Shown piece after piece: positions 54,903-62,368 of a DNA stretch of 64,000 nt; position 1 is the stretch's first letter; each line of letters begins with the position of its first letter. The DNA is from Polaromonas sp. JS666. GTDB lineage: Bacteria > Pseudomonadota > Gammaproteobacteria > Burkholderiales > Burkholderiaceae_C. Location: NCBI RefSeq assembly GCF_900103405.1, contig NZ_FNHX01000003.1:1-64000 (forward strand). The letters are read 5' to 3'. The notes under the pieces were generated by a model. That model searched no databases and had not been told where the DNA came from. It worked only from the letters and a program-made list of their open reading frames with translations. Made by a program: the position numbers and the translations under genes.

Positions 54903-56204
54903 TCAGGGCGCCATGGGCAGTTCGATGGTAAAAACAGCGCCCACGGCAAACTCGGATTTCACATGAATGTTGCCGCCTGCACTTTGTACCACTTGCTGGC
55001 AAAACGCCAAACCCAGGCCGTGGCCGGTGCCGCGGTTGCTGGAGAAAAAAGGTTTAAAAATCTGCGGCAACAAGGCGGCGTCTATGCCCATGCCCTCGTC
55101 CGCCACGATAATGCGGCCGCGATGCTGCGAATGGCCCACCTCGATGCGCAGCGCGCCGGCCGGGTATTTCGAGTCGGCCGCCATCAGGGAGTGCAGGGCG
55201 TTCTTGATCAGGTTGTCCAGCACCTGGGAAAACTGGGTGGCGGAAGAACGGAAACTGAAATCGTCATGAATGATGACCTTGACACAGTCGCGCTGGCGGC
55301 TCGACTGGTAGGGATAGGCCACCACAACGTCCTGCACCACCTTGCTGGCCCAGACCCGCTCGGTGTAGCGCGGCAGCTGCAGCAGCTTGGCGTTGGCGAT
55401 CTGGGTGTCGATCTGGTGGTTCATGTTGCGCACCAGGGCGTGCAGGCGCAGCGCCAGCTTGTCCAGCTGCTGCGCGCGCGGGTTGTCGGGCTGGCGCTGC
55501 ACCTCCAGCTGGATCGCGTCGCCCAGCAGGGCCGCCGTCGACAGCGGCGTGCGAAGTTCATGGGCCATGATGCCTATGGTGGTCAGCGTGCTGGAGAGTT
55601 GCTCCCGCCGCAGGTTGGCCGAGGACAGATTGAGCACCAGCGCGATCGACCAGGCAAAGGCGAAGACCACGGCGTGGACTGCGCGCTGCTCCGGCGGCAG
55701 CAGGGGAACCGCGGGCCCGATGGCCATGAAGGCCCCGAAGGCCAGCAGGCCCCCCGTGATGGTGCCCAGCGTGGCCAGGCGCCAGTCCGTCACGTGGTAG
55801 TAGATCAGCACCATGGCCGCCATGGTGGCCAGCCACACCGTGCTGCCGCTGTTGCACAGGTACATCCAGCTGAACAGCACCGGCAGTTCCACCCAGAACA
55901 CCAGGCCGAACACCCTTTGCGCCAGGCGGCTGCTCGGGTCGTGGTTCACGCGCCGCGTCATCAGGCTGTAGCCCAGCAGGCTGGCCATCACGCGCAGGGG
56001 CAGGTTTTCATAGGGCTGGGGCAGCCAGGCCGACCAGATCCAGGCGAACAGGGCATTGCCCGAAAAAAAAGAAAGCCCCAGCCACCACAGACGCCGCGGC
56101 GATGGATGCAAAATGGGCTCCAGCGGGGCGAGTACCAGTTCCTCGCGCAGCCACTGGAGCAAGGGGCGCTGCGCCAGCCACGCGTGGAAGCGCGCGCTCC
56201 TCAC
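54903..56204 (-). CDS. sensor histidine kinase, LqsS/CqsS-like (alpha-hydroxyketone receptor)
   Basis: 433 residues from a GTG start with GGAGAG upstream. About six membrane helices fill residues ~35-195, with no periplasmic sensor domain, as in CqsS and LqsS. The kinase core has the H box IMAHELRTPLS (His215), N box DNLIKNALHSLM, and G boxes VADEGMGID and GTGHGLGLAF. It lacks a fused receiver domain, like LqsS and unlike Vibrio CqsS. It should detect the ketone signal made by the synthase and phosphorylate the adjacent response regulator. Confidence 0.85.
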   Translation of the reverse strand: MRSARFHAWLAQRPLLQWLREELVLAPLEPILHPSPRRLWWLGLSFFSGNALFAWIWSAWLPQPYENLPLRVMASLLGYSLMTRRVNHDPSSRLAQRVFGLVFWVELPVLFSWMYLCNSGSTVWLATMAAMVLIYYHVTDWRLATLGTITGGLLAFGAFMAIGPAVPLLPPEQRAVHAVVFAFAWSIALVLNLSSANLRREQLSSTLTTIGIMAHELRTPLSTAALLGDAIQLEVQRQPDNPRAQQLDKLALRLHALVRNMNHQIDTQIANAKLLQLPRYTERVWASKVVQDVVVAYPYQSSRQRDCVKVIIHDDFSFRSSATQFSQVLDNLIKNALHSLMAADSKYPAGALRIEVGHSQHRGRIIVADEGMGIDAALLPQIFKPFFSSNRGTGHGLGLAFCQQVVQSAGGNIHVKSEFAVGAVFTIELPMAP

Positions 56205-56294
56205 TTTAAAGATCTCTCCAGCACAACAGGGAACCTGACTGATGATGCATTTGACATGTGACTGTATTGTCCCGGTTCTTTTTCCGTCAAGCTA

Positions 56295-56963
56295 ATGCTA
56301 TTACCTGCCAACTTTGACAGCGTGAGCCTCGATGGCGTCATCAGCGACTGGCTGTGCGCCCTGCGCGAATTTTCGGTCGAGGCCCTGATGGTGCTGGGCC
56401 CCGACCCTTTTGCGGGCCAGGAGGACCGGCTGGTGCTGGCCATCCACCCGCCGCGCCTGCTCGAGGCGGCCGAAGCCCTGGCCGAAAGCCGCGACTTCGG
56501 CGCTCCCTGGCGAGACTCCGATGCGCCCCTGGTGGCCTGGCAGGATATCTCCAAATCGGCTTTCGAGAGCCTGGGCCGCTGGCGCCGGCTCTGGCTGGCC
56601 CACGGCTACCAGAGCGTGGTGCGCATCGCCTTTCCGCTTACCGTGGGCCGCGCCTTCGAGTGCTACCTGTTCAGCCCGCGCCAGTGGCACGACCGCAGCG
56701 AGGCGGCCCTGCTGGCCTGGTCGGCGCTCAACATCTGGCCGCTGCTCAAGCGCGCGCTGGCCGAGGCGCGCAGCCCGCTGAGCCCGCGCGAACTCGAGTG
56801 CCTGAGCCTGGCCTTCCAGGGCATGACGGCGCGCGAAAGCGGCGAGCTGCTGGCCTGCAGCGAGCGCACCGTCAATTTCCACCTCTCCAATGCCATGACC
56901 AAGCTCAGGGTCGACAACAAGCTGGCCGCCATCCAGCGGGCCTGCTGGTTTGGCCTTATTTGA
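56295..56963 (+). CDS. LuxR-family transcriptional regulator
   Basis: 222 residues. The C-terminal LuxR helix-turn-helix is clear (LSPRELECLSLAFQGMTARE, ERTVNFHLSNAMTKLRV). The N-terminal ~155 residues are about the size of the autoinducer-binding domain, but I do not find the TraR/LuxR pattern of Trp, Tyr and adjacent Asp-Pro. It is divergent from the sensor kinase with 90 bp between. By location it could be the transcription factor output of the ketone system, or an orphan LuxR. Confidence 0.85.
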   Translation: MLLPANFDSVSLDGVISDWLCALREFSVEALMVLGPDPFAGQEDRLVLAIHPPRLLEAAEALAESRDFGAPWRDSDAPLVAWQDISKSAFESLGRWRRLWLAHGYQSVVRIAFPLTVGRAFECYLFSPRQWHDRSEAALLAWSALNIWPLLKRALAEARSPLSPRELECLSLAFQGMTARESGELLACSERTVNFHLSNAMTKLRVDNKLAAIQRACWFGLI

Positions 56964-57046
56964 CCCTGCATTCCCAAAGAAACCCTACTGGAAACCCCTA
57001 GGCCGCCGGCCGGGGCGCGGCGCCAAACCTGTTCATAATCCGCCAA

Positions 57047-57814
57047 ATGACCTTCCTAGCGCTTGATGTGGGTAACACCCGCCTGAAATGGGCCCAGTAC
57101 GAGGCGCCCGTGGCCGGTGCCAAGCTGCTGGCACAGGGGGCGGTGTTCCTGGAGAACATCGACAGGCTCGCGGAGGAGGAGTGGAACGGCCTGCCCATCC
57201 CTTCGCGCACCCTGGGCTGCATCGTCGCCGGCGACGCCATCAAGCGGCGCGTGGCCGAGCAGATGGAACTCTGGGACGTGGCGCCGCGCTGGGTGGTCTC
57301 CAGCCCGCAGGAGGCCGGCGTGAGCAACGGCTACGACCATCCGGCTCGCCTGGGCGCCGACCGCTGGGTCGCCATCATAGGGGCGCGGCACCGCCTGCTG
57401 GCGCGCGGCGTGCACAAGCCCTGCGTGGTCGTCATGGTGGGCACGGCGGTCACCGTCGAGGCCATAGACGCCTCCGGAAAATTCCTGGGCGGCATCATCC
57501 TGCCGGGCCACGGCATCATGCTGCGCGCGCTCGAGTCCGGCACGGCCGGCCTGCATGTGCCCACCGGCGAGGTGCGCGATTTCCCCACCAACACCAGCGA
57601 CGCGCTGACCAGCGGCGGCACCTTCGCCATCGCCGGCGCCGTCCAGCGCATGGTCGAAAACATCACGCGCCACTGCGGCGAGACGCCCGAATGCATCATG
57701 ACCGGCGGCGCGGGCTGGAAGATGGCGCCCAGCATGTCGGTGAAGTTCGAACTCGTGGACAGCCTGATTTTTGACGGGCTTCTAGAAATCGCTTCCCGCC
57801 GCTTTGCCCTCTGA
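57047..57814 (+). CDS. coaX: type III pantothenate kinase
   Basis: 255 residues. CoaX motifs are [14 protein letters not shown] (phosphate 1), [17 protein letters not shown] (pantothenate region), [15 protein letters not shown] (phosphate 2) and [14 protein letters not shown]. The enzyme phosphorylates pantothenate in coenzyme A synthesis and is the usual pantothenate kinase in Burkholderiales. Its last ~15 codons are duplicated just downstream of the stop. Confidence 0.95.
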   Translation: MTFLALDVGNTRLKWAQYEAPVAGAKLLAQGAVFLENIDRLAEEEWNGLPIPSRTLGCIVAGDAIKRRVAEQMELWDVAPRWVVSSPQEAGVSNGYDHPARLGADRWVAIIGARHRLLARGVHKPCVVVMVGTAVTVEAIDASGKFLGGIILPGHGIMLRALESGTAGLHVPTGEVRDFPTNTSDALTSGGTFAIAGAVQRMVENITRHCGETPECIMTGGAGWKMAPSMSVKFELVDSLIFDGLLEIASRRFAL

Positions 57815-57868
57815 CCTGTTTTGACGGGCTGCGGGAAATAGCCGCGCGGCGCTTTGCCGCCTGAACTG
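57769..57868 (+). repeat. 50-bp tandem duplication of the coaX 3' end
   Basis: 57769-57818 and 57819-57868 match at about 39 of 50 positions. The first copy encodes [18 protein letters not shown]; the second would encode FDGLREIAARRFAA-stop in a shifted frame. The second copy lies outside the gene. Confidence 0.8.
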
Positions 57869-57903
57869 GTTCACCCCTGTTGGGGCTCACTTCGTGTAGC
57901 CCC

Positions 57904-57955
57904 CTCTCCCCTTGCAGGGGACGGCGCCTGCGGCCTGGCAAAGCCAGTTCCGCGG
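57904..57955 (+). repeat. dispersed two-hairpin intergenic repeat, copy C
   Basis: It has CCCC-TTGCA-GGGG, then CTGGC-AAA-GCCAG, then TTCCGCG. Relative to copy A the second stem carries paired changes (C to T and G to A) that keep it paired. Confidence 0.75.
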
Positions 57956-57998
57956 CCCCCGCTGGATGGGGGATGCGCGCTCCACGCATCGCGGGCGT

Positions 57999-59528
57999 TC
58001 ATTCACCCCAAGGCAGCATTAGCGTCACTATCGACAGCTTGGCGAATTCCGGCACAAACTCGTCAATGATGCGCTGCGGCTCCGGGCATAGCGTGCTGTC
58101 GGTGATCACGCCGAACTGCACGCCGCCGCCGTAGCTCAGGATGGAAACGCCCAGGCCCATGTCGCCCGACTGCGGCACCCAGAACATGCTTTGCTCCAGC
58201 GTTGAGCCGCAGAACTTGAGCTTTTCGCGCGGACCCGGCACATTGGTCATGACCGCCGTGGTCTTTTTCGCGAACAGGTTGAGCATCATGTCCTGGGCCG
58301 GCTTGATCAACAGGCCCGCCACCGCCAGCAGGCTGAAGGCCAGCAGCGGCTGGTAGCTGCCCTTGAGCGCGGCCATGCGGCGGCGCACCTCGTAGACGCG
58401 CTCGATCGGGTTGTCTATGCCTATGGGCAGCACCAGCGGCACCAGGCCGAAGCGGTTGCCCAGCTTGTGCGCCTGGTCCAGCGGCCGCAAATTCACAGGC
58501 ACCATGGCGCGGATTTCCTGGCCCGCCACGTCGTCGCCGAAGGTCTTGAGGTACTCGCCCAGGGCGCCGGCCACGCAACTGAGCAGCACGTCGTTGATGG
58601 AGCAGTTGAGTGCCTTGCCCACGGCCTTGACCTCGTCCAGCGGGATCGGCTGGCACCAGGCCACTTTTTTGGCGCCACCGGGCTTGCCTTTGAGCCGCGT
58701 CTTGGAGTCGTCGGGCATCAGGGCCAGCGCGGCCGAGTCGGACAGCAGCTGGAACAGCACCTTGGCCATGTCGAAGGAGCCGCTCACGCCCTGCTCCATG
58801 CCTTTTTTCGGGTCGCCCAGCATGCCCAGCGAGCGCGCCGCGCCTTCGCCCACGGCACCCAGCGCCTTGACCGTGATGTCGGTAAAGGGCTTGAGCAGGG
58901 TGTCGGCGATCCAGTCTTCCGGGCCGGCGGCCGCCGCCTTCTTGCGCCGCTCGGGCGGCGGCGCGCCGCCGTCGACCAGCGACATGGTCACCGAAATCAG
59001 CGCGATGCCGTCGGCGATGCAGTGGTGGATGCGCACGATCATGGCGCTGCCCCTGACGCCGTCGGGCCCGGTGTAGTCCTCGACCAGGTGGATCTGCCAC
59101 AGCGGGCGTTTCGGGTCCAGGCGCTGGGTGGCCAGCTCGGCCACGCGGTCCTGCAGGGCCTGCTCCTGGTTGGCCGATTTCGGCAGTTTCTCGGCCACCA
59201 CATGGTTGGCCAGGTCGAAATTGCGGTCCATCACCCAGGTGGCGCCGGCCGCGTCTTCCATCACGCGCTGCTTGAAGCGGTCGTACTTGAGCAGGCTGCC
59301 CTCAATGCGCTCGCGGACCGCCGCGTGCTTGACGCCGGGTGCCAGCTGCCACACGCCCACGATCATCATGAGGTTGGCATCGTTGTCCATGCGCAGCCAG
59401 GCCGTGTCGACCTTGCTCATGCGCTCCCCCGAAATACCCAGGGTTCCCGAGACGGCCCGCTTGACGTTCTTCTGGACGTTTTTTGCCACTTTCCGGCCGG
59501 CGGCCTGGGCGGTAACGCGTGTAACCAT
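57999..59528 (-). CDS. wax ester synthase/diacylglycerol acyltransferase (WS/DGAT) family
   Basis: 509 residues. The condensing motif HHCIADG (around residue 170) is intact, and PLWQIHLVEDY and the C-terminal TNVPGPREKLKFCGSTLEQ are typical of the family. It esterifies acyl-CoA with fatty alcohol or diacylglycerol to make neutral storage lipid. ATG 59528 has GGGAG upstream. This gives ~36 lysine-rich residues before the canonical MSKVDTAWLRMD start, perhaps an amphipathic membrane-binding extension; starting at that internal Met is the alternative. It is divergent from the acyl-CoA-binding protein. Confidence 0.92.
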   Translation of the reverse strand: MVTRVTAQAAGRKVAKNVQKNVKRAVSGTLGISGERMSKVDTAWLRMDNDANLMMIVGVWQLAPGVKHAAVRERIEGSLLKYDRFKQRVMEDAAGATWVMDRNFDLANHVVAEKLPKSANQEQALQDRVAELATQRLDPKRPLWQIHLVEDYTGPDGVRGSAMIVRIHHCIADGIALISVTMSLVDGGAPPPERRKKAAAAGPEDWIADTLLKPFTDITVKALGAVGEGAARSLGMLGDPKKGMEQGVSGSFDMAKVLFQLLSDSAALALMPDDSKTRLKGKPGGAKKVAWCQPIPLDEVKAVGKALNCSINDVLLSCVAGALGEYLKTFGDDVAGQEIRAMVPVNLRPLDQAHKLGNRFGLVPLVLPIGIDNPIERVYEVRRRMAALKGSYQPLLAFSLLAVAGLLIKPAQDMMLNLFAKKTTAVMTNVPGPREKLKFCGSTLEQSMFWVPQSGDMGLGVSILSYGGGVQFGVITDSTLCPEPQRIIDEFVPEFAKLSIVTLMLPWGE

Positions 59529-59569
59529 GAGCACTCCCAAATGCAAAACTGCTGCGAATCCACCCCGGA

Positions 59570-59629
59570 TGGGGTAAGTTCCCTATTTTGGCGGGAACGG
59601 CCTCGCTAAGATACCGGGCAGTTACCCCA
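59570..59629. promoter_or_regulatory. nested inverted repeats between WS/DGAT and ACBP genes
   Basis: An outer pair TGGGGTAA (59570-59577) and TTACCCCA (59622-59629) encloses an inner pair GTTCCC (59578-59583) and GGGAAC (59593-59598). It sits in the shared divergent control region. Confidence 0.45.
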
Positions 59630-59672
59630 AGCACCTCATTGGTGACCCACTTCTAAAAACGGAGATCCCCTC

Positions 59673-59927
59673 ATGTCAGACCTGAAAGCCGCCTTCGACA
59701 AAGCCATGGCCGATTCGAAAAACCTCAGCGAGCGTCCTGACAACGCCACGCTGCTGAAGATATACGCGCTCTACAAGCAAGGCAGCAGCGGCGACAACAC
59801 CGACAAAAAGCCCGGCTTCGGCGACATGGTCGCGCGCGCCAAGTGGGACGCCTGGAATAGTCTCAAGGGCACTTCGCAGGAAGATGCAATGCAGCAGTAC
59901 ATCGACCTGATTGCCGACCTGAGCTAA
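59673..59927 (+). CDS. acyl-CoA-binding protein
   Basis: 84 residues, the exact size of the four-helix ACBP fold. The ligand-binding signature LLKIYALYKQGSSGD and the downstream KWDAWNSLKGTSQEDAM are clear. It binds long-chain acyl-CoA in the cytosol. GGAGA precedes ATG 59673. Placed head-to-head with WS/DGAT, it probably supplies or buffers acyl-CoA for neutral lipid synthesis. Confidence 0.95.
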   Translation: MSDLKAAFDKAMADSKNLSERPDNATLLKIYALYKQGSSGDNTDKKPGFGDMVARAKWDAWNSLKGTSQEDAMQQYIDLIADLS

Positions 59928-59943
59928 GCCCCGGCCTTTCGTA

Positions 59944-60000
59944 CAACAAAAGCGGCACAGCCCCCGCGCAGTTTGCGCCGGGGCTGTGCCGCTTTTGTTG
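59944..60000. terminator. very long bidirectional terminator hairpin
   Basis: A 21-bp perfect stem (59944-59964 with 59980-60000; CAACAAAAGCGGCACAGCCCC and its complement), then one mismatch and five more pairs (GCGCA/TGCGC) around a 3-nt loop. It separates the converging ACBP and TctC genes. Confidence 0.88.
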
Positions 60001-60016
60001 CTGCCCGTGGGCGGTT

Positions 60017-60991
60017 TCAGTCTGCCTTGATATTGGCCAGCTTCACAATCCGGCCCCACATCTTGCGTTCGCTGTCGCCCAAGGCGCCCAGCTCGGCCCC
60101 ACTCATGACCACAGCCTTAGCCCCTTGCTCTTCGGCGCGCTTTTTGAAGTTCTCCGATTCCACCACCTGCTTGATCGCCAGCGAGAGCCGGCCCTGCAGG
60201 TCGGCGGACAGGCCCGTGGGGCCATAGACCGCGAACCACGAGGAGGCCACCAGCGGCACGCCGGCCTCGGTCGCGGTGGGCACATTGGGCTGGGCGGCCA
60301 GGCGTGTGCGGCCGGTCACCATCAGCGCCTTGAGTTTGCCCGCGCGTATGTGTGGCAGCAGCGGCGGCGGCGTGGTGATGGTGAAGTCCACCGTGCCGGC
60401 CAGCAGGTCGGTCAGTGCCGGGCCGGTGCCGCGGTAGGGGATGTGCACCATGAAGGTCTTGGTCAGGTCCTTAAGCAACTCGGTGGTCACATGCTGCAGC
60501 GAGCCGTTGCCGCTGGAGGCGTAGTTGACCTTGCCCGGGTTGGCTTTGACGTATTTGAGGAAGTCCGCGAAGTTGTCGGCCGGGAAGTTGCCGCGCACCA
60601 CCAGCAGCTGCGGCGCATCGATCAAATGGCCCAGGGGTTTGAGGCTGGTCGCCGGGTCAAAGCCCGGCACCGGCTGGATCAGCGGCGTGATGCACTGGTA
60701 GCCCGAATACTGCACCAGCAGGCTGCTGCCGTCGGCCGGGCCGCGCGCCACCAGCTGGCCGGCGATGTTGCCGTTGCCGCCGCCGCGGTTGTCCACCACC
60801 ACCGAGGTCTGCAAAATCTTGCCCAACGGTTCGGCCAGCATGCGCGCCGCGATGTCGGTGGTGCCGCCGGCCGCCGTGGGCACTACCAGCGTGATGGGCT
60901 TGCCGGCGAGCTGCGCGCGCACCGGATTCAGCCAGGCGACGGTGCTGAGCCCGGCGACGGTGAGCAGTGTCCTGCGGGAAATAAAAGTCAT
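60017..60991 (-). CDS. TctC/Bug-family periplasmic solute-binding protein (copy 6)
   Basis: 324 residues. The Tat-type signal is ISRRTLLTVAGLSTVAWL. Motifs are KPITLVVPTAAGGTTD, IPYRGTGPALTDLLAGT and QPNVPTATEAGVPLVAS. It is the last gene of a minus-strand run after CoA-transferase, lyase and VOC genes, so it may import the acid activated by that pathway. Confidence 0.92.
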   Translation of the reverse strand: MTFISRRTLLTVAGLSTVAWLNPVRAQLAGKPITLVVPTAAGGTTDIAARMLAEPLGKILQTSVVVDNRGGGNGNIAGQLVARGPADGSSLLVQYSGYQCITPLIQPVPGFDPATSLKPLGHLIDAPQLLVVRGNFPADNFADFLKYVKANPGKVNYASSGNGSLQHVTTELLKDLTKTFMVHIPYRGTGPALTDLLAGTVDFTITTPPPLLPHIRAGKLKALMVTGRTRLAAQPNVPTATEAGVPLVASSWFAVYGPTGLSADLQGRLSLAIKQVVESENFKKRAEEQGAKAVVMSGAELGALGDSERKMWGRIVKLANIKAD

Positions 60992-61028
60992 GGTCTTGTC
61001 TCCAGTCGTAGTTGTAGGTTTGCCGTTT

Positions 61029-61421
61029 TCAGGCGGGTTCGGAAATCTCGATGAGGTTCAGGTCCGGGTCGCGCACATAGACCGAGCGGATTTTTTGCGT
61101 CGCGCCGGTGCGCAGCACGGGGCCTTCAATCACGGGCCAGCGCTCGCGCTCAAGGCGGGTGATCACCTCGGCCAGGGGAACACTGGCCAGAAAGCACAGG
61201 TCCAGCGCGCCCGGCACCGGCAAATGGGCCTTGGGTTCGAATTCGCGTCCCCTGACATGCAGGTTGATCTTCTGCTGGCCGAATTGAAAGGCCTTGCGCT
61301 CCACGGGCGGCGTGCCGCCGGTAAAGGTCTCCAGCGTCATGCCCAGCACGCGGGTGTAAAAGTCCACGCAGGCCGCTTCGTCCGACGTGGTCAGTACCAA
61401 GTGGTCAAGGCTGCTGATCAT
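61029..61421 (-). CDS. VOC-family (glyoxalase/dioxygenase fold) protein
   Basis: 130 residues forming one vicinal-oxygen-chelate module pair: LDHLVLTTSDEAACVDFYTR at the start and SVYVRDPDLNLIEISEPA at the end, which supplies the usual terminal Glu metal ligand. It overlaps the upstream lyase gene by 4 bp (ATGA). Likely a small lyase, isomerase or dioxygenase in the same pathway. Confidence 0.88.
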   Translation of the reverse strand: MISSLDHLVLTTSDEAACVDFYTRVLGMTLETFTGGTPPVERKAFQFGQQKINLHVRGREFEPKAHLPVPGALDLCFLASVPLAEVITRLERERWPVIEGPVLRTGATQKIRSVYVRDPDLNLIEISEPA

Positions 61422-62368
61422 GCCGATGCCGCCCTCAACTCCGCCACATAAGGCGGTGGTGCATGCAGGTCGGTGATGCGGCCGGCCTTGGCGACCTGGC
61501 CGGGGACTTCATGGCCGACGATGGCCGGCATTTGCCGCGCCACTTCCAGCAGCCGCGGGATGTCCATGCCGGTGTCGTAACCCATGGCGTCCAGCATGTG
61601 GATGGCGTCCTCGCTGCTGATATTGCCGCTGGCACCGGGCGCATAGGGGCAACCGCCCAGGCCGCCCAGCGAGCCGTCAAAGCGCGTGATGCCGCCCTGC
61701 ACCGCGGCCAGCACATTGGCCAGGCCCATGCCGCGCGTGTTGTGGAAGTGCAGCGTCAGCTGCAGGCCGGCAAAGCGCTGCTGCAGCACCTCGACCATGC
61801 GGCTGACCTGCGCCGGGTGCGCCATGCCCGTGGTGTCGCAAATCGTGAGGCCACGCACGCGGTCCGCGCCGAAGGCGGCAAAACGCTCGCTCCAGCGCAG
61901 CACTTCCTCCTCGGCCACCTCGCCCTCCATGGGGCAGCCAAAGCAGCATGAGAGCGAGATATTGATGGGCGTGCGGCCATCGACATGGCGTATCACGTCG
62001 GACAGCGCGGCAAAACTTTTCTCGCGCGGCATGCGCAGGTTGGCCAGATTGTGGGTCTCCGAGACCGACATCACCAGGTTGAGCTCGTCGGCGCGCGATT
62101 CCAGCGCGCGCTCTGCCCCGCGCAGGTTGGGCACCAGCACCGTGTATTCCACGCCGGGCACGCGGCGTATGCGGCCCATGACTTCCTCGGCGTCGCGCAG
62201 CATGGGGATGGCCTTGGGCGAGGTGAAGGAGGTCACCTCGATTTTGGCGTAGCCGCATTCGCTCAGCGCATCGACCAGCGCGACCTTGTCGTCGGTCGGG
62301 ATAAAGTTCGGCTCGATCTGGAAACCGTCGCGCGTGGCGACTTCATTGAAATAAATACGTTTTTTCAT
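61418..62368 (-). CDS. hydroxymethylglutaryl-CoA lyase-family enzyme
   Basis: 316 residues of the DRE-TIM metallolyase superfamily. Motifs are NEVATRDGFQIE (metal Asp), LTLHFHNTRGMG (metal histidines) and LGGCPYAPGASGNISSED with the catalytic-loop Cys. Members cleave HMG-CoA or related 3-hydroxyacyl-CoAs such as citramalyl-CoA analogues. ATG 62368 overlaps the CoA-transferase stop by 4 bp; the frame is open upstream but inside the neighbour. Confidence 0.92.
   Translation of the reverse strand: MKKRIYFNEVATRDGFQIEPNFIPTDDKVALVDALSECGYAKIEVTSFTSPKAIPMLRDAEEVMGRIRRVPGVEYTVLVPNLRGAERALESRADELNLVMSVSETHNLANLRMPREKSFAALSDVIRHVDGRTPINISLSCCFGCPMEGEVAEEEVLRWSERFAAFGADRVRGLTICDTTGMAHPAQVSRMVEVLQQRFAGLQLTLHFHNTRGMGLANVLAAVQGGITRFDGSLGGLGGCPYAPGASGNISSEDAIHMLDAMGYDTGMDIPRLLEVARQMPAIVGHEVPGQVAKAGRITDLHAPPPYVAELRAASA

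Noticed and set aside
52363-57000. Classical LuxI/LuxR acyl-homoserine-lactone system
   Set aside because: A LuxR-type gene and a lux-box-like site exist, but no LuxI-family synthase is present in the window.
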